Origin: Pararhodospirillum photometricum DSM 122
GTDB taxonomy: Bacteria > Pseudomonadota > Alphaproteobacteria > Rhodospirillales > Rhodospirillaceae
Length of the DNA stretch: 29,451 bases
Reading direction: 5' to 3'
Assembly: GCF_000284415.1 (NCBI RefSeq)
Contig: NC_017059.1
Location: forward strand, 1,119,262-1,148,712
Part shown: piece by piece, positions 17,191-25,943 of the stretch
Layout: the number at the start of each line of letters is the position of its first letter
How positions within the stretch are numbered: the first letter of the stretch is position 1
The notes under the pieces: generated by a model
What the model saw: the letters and a program-made list of their open reading frames with translations, nothing else
What the model was told of the DNA's origin: nothing
The model's database searches: none
Program-made: the position numbers and the translations under genes

Positions 17191-17751
17191 TTATTTTTTC
17201 CGCAATCTTTCCAGAACGGCAAAGGGATTGGGTCCCTGAGGCTCGGGATCGGGCTCTTCCTCGAAGGCCAGCGCGCTGTACTCGGCTCCTGGCGCCCGGG
17301 GAAAGGGATCAAGCCCCAGCGCCAGCTCCTCGGCCAGCACATCGCCCAGATCAATGCGCCCATCAACCAGGGGATCGGGGGGATCCTCTTCGGTCAGCAG
17401 GGCCTCCAGGTCGATCTCATCGAGATTGGCCAGGGCCGCGTCGGGATCCTCGGCGTCGGGAGAGTAGGTCCGGGTGAGATCGACGTCCACCACCGCGTCG
17501 AGCGGGACCAAGGTCAGGCCGCAGGTCTGCACCACCTCGGCCCGCAGATGGCCCTCCACCCGGACCCCGTCGTCTTGCCAAGGGGTCAGGGTCAGGCGGC
17601 CCACTAAGCTGTGCACGGCCTGAAGGTCCAAAGACCGGGCCACCGCTTGGCACTCCTCGGGTGTCGCCGTAATTTCAAGGGCTCGGCCGGCGGGCGGCAC
17701 GGTCCGCACCTCAACCACGCGGCTAAAGCCCCCTTCGGGAACGATGGTCAT
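17191..17751 (-). CDS. yceD: YceD/DUF177 family protein
   Basis: A 186-residue YceD-like protein. The family is encoded before rpmF and is implicated in 23S rRNA metabolism in bacteria and plants. The conserved Cys segment (QTCGLTLVPLDAVVD), the acidic middle and the C-terminal GPNPFAVLERLRKK are characteristic. The ATG at 17751 overlaps the stop of the upstream Cbp3-like gene by 4 bp (ATGA), so translation is probably coupled. It is preceded by a purine-rich GGAGGGGGC stretch. Confidence 0.9.
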   Translation of the reverse strand: MTIVPEGGFSRVVEVRTVPPAGRALEITATPEECQAVARSLDLQAVHSLVGRLTLTPWQDDGVRVEGHLRAEVVQTCGLTLVPLDAVVDVDLTRTYSPDAEDPDAALANLDEIDLEALLTEEDPPDPLVDGRIDLGDVLAEELALGLDPFPRAPGAEYSALAFEEEPDPEPQGPNPFAVLERLRKK

Positions 17752-18326
17752 GCCCCCTCCTGTACGTCCAAAAGAGCCGGCACCGGACCAAACGCCAAGG
17801 TACCGGCCAGGAAAGACGCCTCGGGCTGCTGGGCCAGAGCCTCGGCCTCCCGGGTCATATAGGCCACCATGGCCGCCACCTGGGCCGGGGTCGGCGAGAC
17901 GGCCCGATATAAGGTGGCCCGCACGGCCTCCTCCAAGGTCCCGTCGCGCCAACCCGCTTCGTAAGCATAGGCCCGACCGAAGTAGGCGCGGGCCATTTTC
18001 TTGACCTCCTTGCCCACTTTCATGTCCGAAACCCCGATCTCGCGCAGGCAAGAGTCCATGTCACGCATCATGAGGTCGAACACGGCCTGGGCCAACCGGG
18101 CCGCCGGGGCCCGACGCAGGGGAGCCTGCCCGGGATCCACCGTCGAGAGCCGGCGCAGCAGCAACGCGGCATGGATCACCAGCATGTCATAGCGGCCATC
18201 CAGGGTGTCGGGCACCCCCAGCGTATTGTAAAACGCCACGTCACGCGCCTTGGCGACCACACTCCCGTACAAGGTCCGCGCTGTCTCCTGATAGGGAGAG
18301 CGGGACCGAAACACCCCGAACACCAT
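17748..18326 (-). CDS. Ubiquinol-cytochrome c chaperone (Cbp3/UQCC1 family)
   Basis: A 192-residue cytoplasmic chaperone-like protein of the Cbp3 family, which in mitochondria assists cytochrome b synthesis and bc1 assembly. The fragments ARTLYGSVVAKARDVAFYNT, GRYDMLVIHAALLLRRL, FDLMMRDMDSCLREIGVSDM and VGKEVKKMARAYFGRA match the family pattern. The start is the ATG at 18326, with AAGGATGGAG just upstream. It opens the leftward run into yceD, rpmF and plsX. A role in bc1 assembly is inferred from the family. Confidence 0.9.
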   Translation of the reverse strand: MVFGVFRSRSPYQETARTLYGSVVAKARDVAFYNTLGVPDTLDGRYDMLVIHAALLLRRLSTVDPGQAPLRRAPAARLAQAVFDLMMRDMDSCLREIGVSDMKVGKEVKKMARAYFGRAYAYEAGWRDGTLEEAVRATLYRAVSPTPAQVAAMVAYMTREAEALAQQPEASFLAGTLAFGPVPALLDVQEGA

Positions 18327-18422
18327 GAGACTCCATCCTTACAGCTTGCCCGAGTGTCAGGCTTTCATGCCCCCAGGCGCGCCCAGGATGAAGCGAGAGC
18401 GCCGCCTTGGCAAGAAAGGATA

Positions 18423-18490
18423 GGCTGGGGGAGGCAAGGCCCCAGGAACGGAGGGGGTCTGGGGAGGCCGCGTCTCCCCAGTCTTCCCTG
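18423..18490. repeat. Palindromic repeat copies 7 and 8 in a divergent gap
   Basis: Copy 7 is short: CTGGGG (18425-18430) pairs with CCCCAG (18440-18445). Copy 8 is full: CTGGGGAG (18459-18466) pairs with CTCCCCAG (18474-18481), with the same 7-base loop as copy 1 (GCCGCGT). They lie between the divergent Cbp3-like and bamE genes. The remainder of the 342-bp gap (18327-18668) presumably holds both promoters, but I cannot assign -35/-10 boxes with confidence. Confidence 0.7.
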
Positions 18491-18668
18491 TTTCCTTCGC
18501 CGTTCCATCTTGCGGGCCCGCCCCGGGTGATTTACAGTCGCGCCGTTTCACGCGAGCGGACAAGCTCCAAAAACCATTGATAGAGTTTGCCTTTCGGGAA
18601 AAGCGCTGCCCACTTCTCCCCAGCGATCTCTCGTGAACCGCAACAATCACACAAGGAGGGTGCACGCC

Positions 18669-19121
18669 ATGGGTCGCTTGACGGCGGGGGTCCTTGGGGC
18701 CGCCTTGGTGCTGGGCACGGCCGGATGCTCGCACGACATCAACGCACACGGCAATCTTCCGACCGAGGAGGCCATGGGCCGCCTCAAGGTCGGCGAGCAG
18801 ACCCGGGCCGATATTCAGACCATCTTGGGAACGCCCTCGTCCACCTCCCTCTTCGGCGGCGAAACCTGGTACTACATCAGCAACCAGACCGCCCAGGTGG
18901 CCTTTTATGCTCCCGAGGAACTGCGCCGGCAGGTTATCGCCGTGCGCTTCGACGATCAAGGCGTGCTCCAGGGGGTGGATCGCCTGAGCCGTGAGGATGG
19001 CCGCGTCGTCGAGGTCGTCAAACGCGAAACCCCCACCCGCGGCACCGAAGCGAATTTCTTTCAGGAATTCCTAGGCAACCTCGGCCGCGTCAGTGCGAGC
19101 CAGATGGGCAACAACAACTAA
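18669..19121 (+). CDS. bamE: Outer membrane assembly lipoprotein BamE (SmpA/OmlA)
   Basis: Small lipoprotein of the BAM complex that folds beta-barrel proteins into the outer membrane. The 150-residue product has a signal peptide ending in a lipobox-like TAGC with Cys20; the -3 residue is Thr rather than the usual Leu. The SmpA/OmlA fold follows: LKVGEQTRADIQTILGTPSS, then the strand ETWYYISN. The ATG at 18669 has AGGAGG 9 bp upstream. A GTG 12 codons earlier would put extra polar residues before the signal peptide. It converges with hppA. Confidence 0.92.
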   Translation: MGRLTAGVLGAALVLGTAGCSHDINAHGNLPTEEAMGRLKVGEQTRADIQTILGTPSSTSLFGGETWYYISNQTAQVAFYAPEELRRQVIAVRFDDQGVLQGVDRLSREDGRVVEVVKRETPTRGTEANFFQEFLGNLGRVSASQMGNNN

Positions 19122-19125
19122 AAAG

Positions 19126-19160
19126 AAAAGTCTGGGGAGGCAGACCTCCCCAGACCCCTG
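19126..19160. terminator. Palindromic repeat copy 9
   Basis: GTCTGGGGAGG (19130-19140) pairs perfectly with CCTCCCCAGAC (19145-19155) over a 4-nt loop. It fills the gap between the convergent bamE and hppA stops, so it can serve both. Confidence 0.8.
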
Positions 19161-19167
19161 ATGTGGT

Positions 19168-21303
19168 TTAGTGCGCCATCATGGCCAGCAACAGCAGGGC
19201 CACAATGTTGGTGATCTTGATCATCGGGTTCACGGCCGGGCCGGCGGTGTCCTTGTACGGATCGCCAACGGTATCACCGGTCACGGCCGCCTTGTGAGCG
19301 TCCGAGCCCTTGCCGCCGTAGTTACCGTCCTCGATGTACTTCTTGGCATTGTCCCAGGCACCGCCGCCGGCGGTCATGGAAATGGCCACGAAGAGGCCGG
19401 TCACGATCACGCCCAGCAGCATACCGCCCACGGAGGACAACGCCTCCGCCTTGCCCCCCACGATCAAGATGACCATGTACAGCACCACCGGCGCCAAAAC
19501 CGGCAGCAGCGAGGGCACGATCATCTCGCGGATGGCCGCCTTGGTCAGCATGTCCACGCAGCGGCCGTATTCCGGCTTGGCCGTGCCTTCCATGATCCCC
19601 GGGATCTCGCGGAACTGACGGCGCACTTCCTCAACGACGCTGCCGGCGGCGCGGCCCACGGCCGTCATGCCCATAGCGCCGAACAAGAAGGGCAGCAGAC
19701 CGCCCAGGAACAAGCCGATGACCACGTAGGGGTTGGACAAGGAGAAGTCCAAGGTCAACCCGGCAAACGAGGGATACAGCTTGGGATTGGCCACAAAGTG
19801 CGAGAGGTCCTCGGTGAAGGCCGAGAACAAGACCAGGGCGCCAAGACCGGCCGAGCCAATGGCATAGCCCTTGGTCACGGCCTTGGTGGTGTTACCCACC
19901 GCGTCGAGGGCGTCGGTGATCTTGCGCACGCCTTGGTCAAGATCCGCCATCTCGGCGATGCCGCCCGCGTTGTCCGTCACCGGACCATAGGCGTCAAGCG
20001 CCACCACCATCCCGGCCAGGGCCAGCATGCTGGTCACCGCAATGGCCACACCGAACAGACCGGCCAGCATGTCGGTCAGCACGATGGCCGCGCAGATGAT
20101 CAGGGCCGGCAGCGCCGTCGCTTCCAGCGACACGGCCAGACCCTGGATGACGTTGGTGGCATGGCCGGTGGTCGAGGCCTTGGCCACCGAGCGCACCGGA
20201 CGGAAATCCGTGCCGGTGTAGTACTCGGTCACCCAGATGATCAGGCCGGTGACGACCAGACCGATGAAAGCGCAGAGGAACAGGGCAATGCCGCTGTAGC
20301 TCTCGCCGTTCGCCGCCTCGATGCCGCCAAGACCCGGGACCCAGGCCGTCGCCACGGCGATCCCGCCCAGCGAGAGCACGGCCGAGGCCAGGAAGCCCTT
20401 GTAGAGGGCGTTCATGATCGGGTTGCTGGACAGCTTGTTGATCCAGCCCTTGGCGTCGCTCAGCTTCACGAAGAAGGTGCCGGCAATCGAGGCCAGGATG
20501 CACACCGCGCCGATGGTCAGCGGGTAGGCCATCATGGCCGTCTGATTGTCGGTGCCCGCAAAGAAGATGGACGCCAGCACCATGGTCGCGACCACGCTCA
20601 CCGCGTAGGTCTCGAACAGGTCGGCGGCCATGCCGGCGCAATCGCCCACGTTGTCACCAACGTTGTCGGCGATCACGGCGGGGTTGCGCGGATCATCCTC
20701 GGGGATGCCCGCTTCCACTTTGCCCACCAAGTCGGCGCCCACGTCGGCGCCCTTGGTGAAGATGCCACCGCCCAGTCGGGCGAAGATGGAGATCAAGGAG
20801 GCGCCAAAGCCCAGCGCCACCAGCGGATCGACGAGGCCGCGCCCCTCCGCGCCGGCCATCACCAAGATCACGTAGTACACCGACACCGCCAGCAAGGCGA
20901 GACCGGCGACCAGCATGCCGGTCACGGTCCCCGACTTGAAGGCGATATCGAGACCCCGCGCCAGACCCTGACGCGCCCCCTCGGTCACGCGCACGTTGGC
21001 GCGCACCGAGATGTGCATGCCGATGTACCCGGCCGCGCCCGAACACACGGCGCCGACCAGGAAAGCCATCGCCACCGCGAAGCCCAGGGTCAGAAGCAGG
21101 ATGACAAAGACCACCGCGCCCACGAGAGCGATGGTGCGGTATTGACGATTGAGGTAGGCCTGAGCCCCCTCCTGGATCGCCCCGGCGATCTGCTGCATGC
21201 GGTCAGAGCCGGCTGGCGCCGCCATGATCGCCCGGGCGGTCGCGGCTCCGAACAGGAGAGCCGCCACGCCGCAGGCAATGACGAAGAGGTAAATTCCTGT
21301 CAT
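19168..21303 (-). CDS. hppA: Membrane H+-translocating pyrophosphatase, K+-insensitive type
   Basis: Couples pyrophosphate hydrolysis to proton pumping across the cytoplasmic or photosynthetic membrane. The 711-residue, roughly 16-helix protein has the family active-site block around 178-230: [20 protein letters not shown], then the acidic [19 protein letters not shown]. Lys474 in [10 protein letters not shown] marks the K+-insensitive subclass, because K+-dependent enzymes have Ala there. The ATG at 21303 has AAGGA about 9 bp upstream. Such pumps are typical of Rhodospirillum relatives. It is followed by a convergent terminator repeat. Confidence 0.98.
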   Translation of the reverse strand: MTGIYLFVIACGVAALLFGAATARAIMAAPAGSDRMQQIAGAIQEGAQAYLNRQYRTIALVGAVVFVILLLTLGFAVAMAFLVGAVCSGAAGYIGMHISVRANVRVTEGARQGLARGLDIAFKSGTVTGMLVAGLALLAVSVYYVILVMAGAEGRGLVDPLVALGFGASLISIFARLGGGIFTKGADVGADLVGKVEAGIPEDDPRNPAVIADNVGDNVGDCAGMAADLFETYAVSVVATMVLASIFFAGTDNQTAMMAYPLTIGAVCILASIAGTFFVKLSDAKGWINKLSSNPIMNALYKGFLASAVLSLGGIAVATAWVPGLGGIEAANGESYSGIALFLCAFIGLVVTGLIIWVTEYYTGTDFRPVRSVAKASTTGHATNVIQGLAVSLEATALPALIICAAIVLTDMLAGLFGVAIAVTSMLALAGMVVALDAYGPVTDNAGGIAEMADLDQGVRKITDALDAVGNTTKAVTKGYAIGSAGLGALVLFSAFTEDLSHFVANPKLYPSFAGLTLDFSLSNPYVVIGLFLGGLLPFLFGAMGMTAVGRAAGSVVEEVRRQFREIPGIMEGTAKPEYGRCVDMLTKAAIREMIVPSLLPVLAPVVLYMVILIVGGKAEALSSVGGMLLGVIVTGLFVAISMTAGGGAWDNAKKYIEDGNYGGKGSDAHKAAVTGDTVGDPYKDTAGPAVNPMIKITNIVALLLLAMMAH

Positions 21304-21495
21304 TAAGACATTCCTTGCGCTGTGAGCCCAACGGCGGCCCTCGGGACAAGGACATGGAGCCCCCTCACCCCCAGGCCGTCGGGTAACTTCCGAAAGGCGG
21401 GAAGAGCGTGCCAGAAGTGTGGGATTAGGGCAACAAAACTGCGAACTTGGCCCGGCTTTTGCCATAATCCCCCGATCCAGGGGAGTCAGTTTAGA

Positions 21496-21972
21496 TCAAC
21501 GCTCAAAATAGCCCTGAATCAGGATCTCCTTGATCACCCCGGCTCCCACCACCCGGTCGGCTACTACCTTGAGGCGATCCTTGATGGCGCGCAAATCCAC
21601 ATCCGTGCGCCCCTCCATCAGTTGGGGCATAAAGCCCATCATGTCCTGAAAAAAAGCCGCATGCAGGAGATGGCCACGCTGACTCAAGGTGGAATTGTCC
21701 GCCTCCTGCAAATGCAGCCTCAGGCGGATGGACAGCCGCCGCGTCACCTCCCCGTTCTGAATCACGGGGATCTCTAGGGGCTTCATCGACAGCAAGAACG
21801 GCGGCGGCCCCAGGCGTTGACGAGGGGTGGGCGGCAAAAGGGGGGCCGACACCGTAGGGGCCTGGGGAAACAGATGGAAGATATCGGGCAAATACCCCAT
21901 CGCCATCCCAGCCGCGCCGCCTCCCCCGGCCAGAACAACCAGGACCACCAACGCAATGAGAATTTTGATCAT
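21496..21972 (-). CDS. FliL-like membrane protein
   Basis: A 158-residue protein with one N-terminal membrane helix (about 3-27, IKILIALVVLVVLAGGGGAA), a Pro-rich linker and a periplasmic domain resembling FliL. The latter shows PLEIPVIQNGEVTRRLSIRL, then LKVVADRVVGAG, and an ending IKEILIQGYFER. FliL associates with the flagellar stator and basal body. No other flagellar genes are present here, so this may be a stray FliL paralogue. The ATG at 21972 starts right at the membrane helix. It lies 192 bp before hppA on the same strand. That gap holds a CTTCC/GGAAG hairpin but no clear promoter. Confidence 0.65.
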   Translation of the reverse strand: MIKILIALVVLVVLAGGGGAAGMAMGYLPDIFHLFPQAPTVSAPLLPPTPRQRLGPPPFLLSMKPLEIPVIQNGEVTRRLSIRLRLHLQEADNSTLSQRGHLLHAAFFQDMMGFMPQLMEGRTDVDLRAIKDRLKVVADRVVGAGVIKEILIQGYFER

Positions 21973-22075
21973 GGGGGCTGTTCCTCGCCGTCACCTTGGG
22001 GGCTCTGCCAGTGTGCGACGAAATCTGGGAGAGGACCAGACGAGAATTGCCTTCCCCCCTTAGGGGAGAGAAAAG

Positions 22076-22145
22076 GGAAGGCTAGGGAGGCGGGCCTCCC
22101 CAGGATCGGTGGGGTCTGGGGAGGCCCGCCTCCCCAGCCTTCTCT
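22076..22145. repeat. Palindromic repeat copies 10a and 10b in opposite orientation
   Basis: The first stem is CTAGGGAGGC (22082-22091) with GCCTCCCCAG (22094-22103), with one mismatch. The second is CTGGGGAGGC (22116-22125) with GCCTCCCCAG (22128-22137), perfect. The flanks show that they face opposite ways. The second ends 8 bp from the thiL stop on the minus strand. Confidence 0.8.
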
Positions 22146-23132
22146 TCAAGCGTCGTGCGCCCAGCCGGTACGTTCGAGCGCCAAGGGCTCCCCCTGGGCG
22201 TCCACGACCACCACCGCCGCTTCGCCCGCCTCCACCCGACCAATGCGCGTCACCAAGGTCCCGCACGCCGCCGCGCCGGCCGCCACCGCGTCGCGTTGGT
22301 CAGCGGGAGCGGTAAACAACAGCTCGTAATCATCTCCGCCGGCCAGCACCTCGACAAACAAGGCAGGATCGTCGGCGATGAGCGTCGCCGCGCCCTCGGA
22401 CACCGGCAGGACCGGCGCCTCGATCCGCAGCCCAACCCCGGAGGCGCGGGCCATGTGCCACGCATCGGCGCACAGGCCATCGGAAATATCCATGGCGGCG
22501 CTGGCCACGCCGACCAGGGCTTGGCCCAGGGCAACCCGGGGCACCGGCCGGCGATAGCGCTCGCGCAGAGCCTCTTGCAACGGCCAGGGCAGGCCCATCG
22601 CCCCGCCGCGCGCCACCCGCAACCCCAAGGTGCCGTCGCCCAGGGTCCCCGACACCCACAGGTCGTCGCCGACCCGGGCCCCCGCCCGGCGCAAGGCCCG
22701 CTCCGGGACGACATCGCCCAAGATGGTGACGGAAACGGTGAGCGGCCCCGGCGTCGCCACCGTGTCGCCTCCGAGCAAGGCGATTTCGAAGGCCGCCAGA
22801 TCCTCGCCCAACCCCCGGGCGAAGGACTCCAGCCACGCATCGTCCAGGCCGGCCGGCAAGGCCATGGTCAGCAGAACCCCCACGGGGCGCGCGCCCATGG
22901 CCGCCATGTCCGACAGATTGACCCGCAGCGCCTTGGCGGCGATCGACCCCGGGGGATCGTCGGGGAGAAAGTGCACCCCGGCCACGATGGCATCCGCGCT
23001 CACCGCCAAGCCCCCCAGCCCCTGAACCGCCAGCAAGGCGGCATCGTCCTCCAGGCCCAGGGCCTCGGGCCGCACGCGGGCCAGCGGGGCGAACAAATCG
23101 CGGATCAGGGCAAACTCGCCGCGACGCGTCAT
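22146..23132 (-). CDS. thiL: Thiamine-monophosphate kinase
   Basis: Phosphorylates thiamine monophosphate to the active cofactor thiamine pyrophosphate. The 328-residue product has the ThiL/PurM-like fold: DDAALL near residue 25; the ATP/Mg region KALRVNLSDMAAMGARPVG; LLGGDTV; MDISDGLCAD; and GGDDYELLFT. The ATG at 23132 overlaps the nusB stop by 4 bp, which points to translational coupling in a nusB-thiL unit, an arrangement found in many proteobacteria. A pair of palindromes follows its stop. Confidence 0.96.
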   Translation of the reverse strand: MTRRGEFALIRDLFAPLARVRPEALGLEDDAALLAVQGLGGLAVSADAIVAGVHFLPDDPPGSIAAKALRVNLSDMAAMGARPVGVLLTMALPAGLDDAWLESFARGLGEDLAAFEIALLGGDTVATPGPLTVSVTILGDVVPERALRRAGARVGDDLWVSGTLGDGTLGLRVARGGAMGLPWPLQEALRERYRRPVPRVALGQALVGVASAAMDISDGLCADAWHMARASGVGLRIEAPVLPVSEGAATLIADDPALFVEVLAGGDDYELLFTAPADQRDAVAAGAAACGTLVTRIGRVEAGEAAVVVVDAQGEPLALERTGWAHDA

Positions 23133-23662
23133 CCGGCCTTGGTCCCGAAGGCCTCGGGGCGGGCCGAGCGCGCCACCCGATCCAACAGCGCGTTCACCAG
23201 CTTGGTCTCCGGCCCGGAATAAAAGGCGAGAGCGATATCGACATATTCCTTGATCGCGACCTTGGGCGGCGTGCGCGGACGCTCCAGCAGTTCATAGACG
23301 CCGGCGCGCAGAATGGCGCGCACCAAGGCTTCCAAACGCTCCCACGGCCAATCGGACGACAGGGTCGCCTGGATCACCTCGTCTAGCCGCGCGCGCTCGG
23401 CGGCGGCGCCGCGCACCAACTGGCAGAACAGTTCCCCATCCGGGGGCTCCAACTCGGTACGGGTTTCGGTGGGATCGAAGATCCCGGCGGGATCAGGCAC
23501 ATCCACCATGGTGTAGCCGCCCACCGCGCCATTCATGAACGCCCGCACCAGTTCCTCGACCGATCCCTCGCCCACGTCCAGGCTATAAAGCGCCTGAACG
23601 GCGGCGAGCCGGGCGGCGGCGCTGCGCACCTGCCGCTCGCCTTTGCCTTGTGTCTGGGCCAT
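23129..23662 (-). CDS. nusB: Transcription antitermination factor NusB
   Basis: Binds boxA RNA with S10 (NusE) and promotes rRNA antitermination. The 177-residue product begins with a basic stretch and the NusB helix RSAAARLAAVQALYSLDVGE, and ends with PPKVAIKEYVDIALAFYSGP and ETKLVNALLDRVAR, the family's C-terminal signature. The ATG at 23662 has GAGAGG 6 bp upstream, whereas the ATG at 23668 directly touches that site and is less likely. It lies downstream of ribH, from which a palindromic repeat separates it. Confidence 0.95.
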   Translation of the reverse strand: MAQTQGKGERQVRSAAARLAAVQALYSLDVGEGSVEELVRAFMNGAVGGYTMVDVPDPAGIFDPTETRTELEPPDGELFCQLVRGAAAERARLDEVIQATLSSDWPWERLEALVRAILRAGVYELLERPRTPPKVAIKEYVDIALAFYSGPETKLVNALLDRVARSARPEAFGTKAG

Positions 23663-23725
23663 GCCCATCCTCTCGCTTTTGATTTTAAACGTCACAGCGG
23701 AGACTGCCGCCCCGCCCCACCCTCC

Positions 23726-23768
23726 AAAAAAGGAGGGGTCTGGGGAGGCCCCGCCTCCCCAGCCTTTC
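23726..23768. terminator. Palindromic repeat copy 11
   Basis: CTGGGGAGGC (23740-23749) and GCCTCCCCAG (23753-23762) form a perfect 10-bp stem with loop CCC. The outer arm AAAGG (23729-23733) is complementary to CCTTT (23763-23767). It sits 6 bp past the ribH stop. On the minus strand a T6 run follows the outer stem. Confidence 0.8.
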
Positions 23769-24224
23769 TTAAAGCCCCAGTTCGCGCTTGACCTTCAGCA
23801 TGCGCAAACACGCCCGGGCCGCCTGACCACCAAAATCGCGCTTATCAGGATCCGAGCGCTCCAGGGCCTGCTCATAGGTCTGGCAGGTCAGGATACCATT
23901 GCCCAAGGCCAGCGAGTAGGTCAGCGTCAAGTGCATCAAGCCATCGATCGCCACGCGGCAGGCGTTTTCGTAGTGGTCGGTCTCGCCCTTGAGGGCGCAG
24001 CCCAGCACGACATAGCCGGCGTAGCGGTGATCGGTGGCCCGCAACTCGATCGACCGGATGGCATAGCGCACCACGGCCGGCGCCTCAATGATGCCGGGCA
24101 CGATGATGCGCTTGAAGCCCGCGCCTTCCTTTTCCAAGGCGTTGATGGCGCCCCGGACCAGATTATCGGTAATGTCGTCGTAGAAGCGCGCTTCGACGAT
24201 CAGGATACGGGGACCCCCAGCCAT
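23769..24224 (-). CDS. ribH: 6,7-dimethyl-8-ribityllumazine synthase
   Basis: Condenses ribityl-aminouracil with 3,4-dihydroxybutanone 4-phosphate, the penultimate step of riboflavin synthesis. The 151-residue product keeps the fold landmarks: VEARFYDDITDNLVRGA, IIVPGIIEAP (the family usually has GAFE or GALE), VLGCALKGETDHYE with the catalytic His, and LALGNGILTCQTYEQAL. The ATG at 24224 has GAGAGGAGTG upstream. It lies 15 bp after ribBX, clearly the same operon. Confidence 0.95.
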   Translation of the reverse strand: MAGGPRILIVEARFYDDITDNLVRGAINALEKEGAGFKRIIVPGIIEAPAVVRYAIRSIELRATDHRYAGYVVLGCALKGETDHYENACRVAIDGLMHLTLTYSLALGNGILTCQTYEQALERSDPDKRDFGGQAARACLRMLKVKRELGL

Positions 24225-24239
24225 CCGGTTTCACTCCTC

Positions 24240-25343
24240 TCAAGAAAGGGGACGCTGCCCCACGACCCGCAGGCCATAGCCATCCAGGGCGATGATGGTC
24301 TTGGGGGTATTGGACAAGAGGACCATGTCCTTCACCCCGAGGTCCAGCAGGATCTGGGCTCCCACCCCGTAATCGACGAGACGCCCGGCCGCCCCCGGCT
24401 CGCCCATGCGGGCTTTCAGACGGTCGGCGAGAACGGTGGGGCCGGATTCGCGCACCAAGACCACCACGCCGCGCCCGGCTTTGGCGATCTGGTCCATGGC
24501 CTGATGCAGTTGCCCCTGATGCTCGCCCTCGGCGTCCCCCAGCACGTCATCCAGGAGGTTGAGGGCGTGCACGCGCACCAACACCGGATCGTCGCCGCTC
24601 AGGTCGCCCTTCACCAAGGCGATGTGCTCGCCATAGGAGACGGTGGAGACATAGAGGATCATGCGCCAGTCGCCACCGTGCACCGAACGAAAGGCGGTTT
24701 CCATCTCGCGGCGCACGAGGCGCTCCTTGACCCGGCGATAGGCGATGAGGTCGGCGATGGTCCCGACCTTAAGCCCATGCTCCTGGGCAAAGCGCACCAA
24801 GTCGGGCATCCGAGCCATGGTGCCGTCGTCGTTCATGATCTCGCAGATCACGCCGGCCGGAGGCAGCCCGGCCAGCCGGGCGACATCGACCGCCGCCTCG
24901 GTGTGGCCAGCCCGCACCAGCACGCCGCCATCGCGCGCCACCAGGGGGAACACGTGGCCGGGCGAGACGATGTCGCTGGCCTTGGCGTCGGGATGCAAGG
25001 CCACCTGGATGGTGTGGGCGCGATCGGCGGCGGAAATGCCGGTGGTCACCCCCTCGCGCGCCTCGATCGACACGGTGAAGGCCGTCGAGTGTCGCGAGCC
25101 GTTGTGCCGCGCCATCAAGGGCAAGTTCAGGTGCTCGCAGCGCTCGCGGGTCATGGCGAGGCACACGAGACCCCGCCCGTACTTGACCATGAAGTTGATG
25201 TCGTCGGGAGTGGTGATGCTGGCCGGGATGACCAGATCACCCTCGTTCTCCCGGTCCTCGTCATCGACCAGAATGAACATGCGGCCCTGGCGGGCGTCTT
25301 CGATGATCTCTTCCGGCGTCGCCAGATAGTCACGGTAGGTCAA
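24240..25343 (-). CDS. ribB: RibBX: DHBP synthase fused to degenerate GTP cyclohydrolase II domain
   Basis: The N-terminal domain (1 to about 205) is 3,4-dihydroxy-2-butanone-4-phosphate synthase. It has the acidic Mg2+ motif DDEDRENEGD, RHNGSRHSTAFTVSIEA, and GHTEAAVDVARLAG. The C-terminal domain (about 215-367) is GTP-cyclohydrolase-II-like but lacks the three zinc cysteines of the usual CLTGDVFGSxRCDCG region; here it reads HALNLLDDVLGDAEG. This is the known proteobacterial RibBX variant, so GTP cyclohydrolase II activity must come from a separate ribA not in this window. The start is a TTG at 25343 with GAGG 8 bp upstream. It is forced, because an in-frame TGA (the ribE stop) lies only three codons before it and the next Met is inside the active-site region. 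Confidence 0.93.
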   Translation of the reverse strand: MTYRDYLATPEEIIEDARQGRMFILVDDEDRENEGDLVIPASITTPDDINFMVKYGRGLVCLAMTRERCEHLNLPLMARHNGSRHSTAFTVSIEAREGVTTGISAADRAHTIQVALHPDAKASDIVSPGHVFPLVARDGGVLVRAGHTEAAVDVARLAGLPPAGVICEIMNDDGTMARMPDLVRFAQEHGLKVGTIADLIAYRRVKERLVRREMETAFRSVHGGDWRMILYVSTVSYGEHIALVKGDLSGDDPVLVRVHALNLLDDVLGDAEGEHQGQLHQAMDQIAKAGRGVVVLVRESGPTVLADRLKARMGEPGAAGRLVDYGVGAQILLDLGVKDMVLLSNTPKTIIALDGYGLRVVGQRPLS

Positions 25344-25352
25344 GGGAATGCC

Positions 25353-25943
25353 TCAGGTCTCGGAGTTCAGGAGCCGCGCGACGTAGCGCGCCAGCATGTC
25401 GATTTCCATGTTCACCCGGCTGCCCGGGACCAAGGTCCCGAAGGTGGTCACGGACTGGGTGTGGGGAATGATGTTGATCCCGAAGACCGCGCCTTCAACC
25501 TCGTTGACCGTCAGCGACACGCCATCCAGGGCCACCGAGCCCTTGGGCGCGACAAAACGCTTGAGATCCTCGGGGGCACGAAAGCGAAAGCGTCGGCTCT
25601 CGCCATCGGGGGTGATGTCAACCACCTCGGCCACGCCGTCCACGTGGCCCGAGACGATGTGGCCGCCCAACTCGTCGCCCACCGCCAAAGCGCGCTCGAA
25701 ATTCACCGGCGTGCCCTCGGTCCAGGTGCCCAACGTGGTCTTGGACAAGGTCTCGGCCGAGGCCTGCACGGCAAACCAGTCGGCCCCGGTCTCGATCACC
25801 GTCAAGCAACAGCCGTTGCAGGCAATGGACGCCCCCAGGGGAATGGTCTGGGTCTCGTAAGCGGTGGCGAAAGTGAAGCGGGTTTCGCCGCTGTGGTCCA
25901 CGTGGCGCACGCGCCCTAGGTCGGTAATGATGCCGGTAAACAT
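25353..25943 (-). CDS. ribE: Riboflavin synthase, alpha subunit
   Basis: Dismutates two lumazines to riboflavin. The 196-residue product has the internal tandem lumazine-binding repeats: repeat 1 from MFTGIITDLGRV with IACNGCCLTV, and repeat 2 from VSGHVDGVAEVVD with VALDGVSLTVNEV. The conserved N-terminal MFTGI fixes the ATG at 25943. It overlaps the 3' end of ribD by 28 bp. Its TGA is followed in the same frame by GGC ATT CCC and the TTG start of ribBX. Confidence 0.97.
   Translation of the reverse strand: MFTGIITDLGRVRHVDHSGETRFTFATAYETQTIPLGASIACNGCCLTVIETGADWFAVQASAETLSKTTLGTWTEGTPVNFERALAVGDELGGHIVSGHVDGVAEVVDITPDGESRRFRFRAPEDLKRFVAPKGSVALDGVSLTVNEVEGAVFGINIIPHTQSVTTFGTLVPGSRVNMEIDMLARYVARLLNSET

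Noticed and set aside
19171..21306. 711-codon open frame antisense to hppA
   Set aside because: His/Gly/Gln-rich translation with no recognisable domain; it is the expected shadow of a GC-rich gene whose minus-strand product is unmistakable.
21390..21420. Sigma-54-like TGGCACG element upstream of hppA on the minus strand
   Set aside because: The -24 half fits, but the -12 half reads TCCC instead of TTGC, and no activator gene or site is nearby.
23643..25919. 758-codon plus-strand open frame across the rib genes
   Set aside because: It runs antisense over four well-recognised rib/nus genes and their gaps; low-complexity His/Gly/Asp content marks it as an artefact of GC codon bias.
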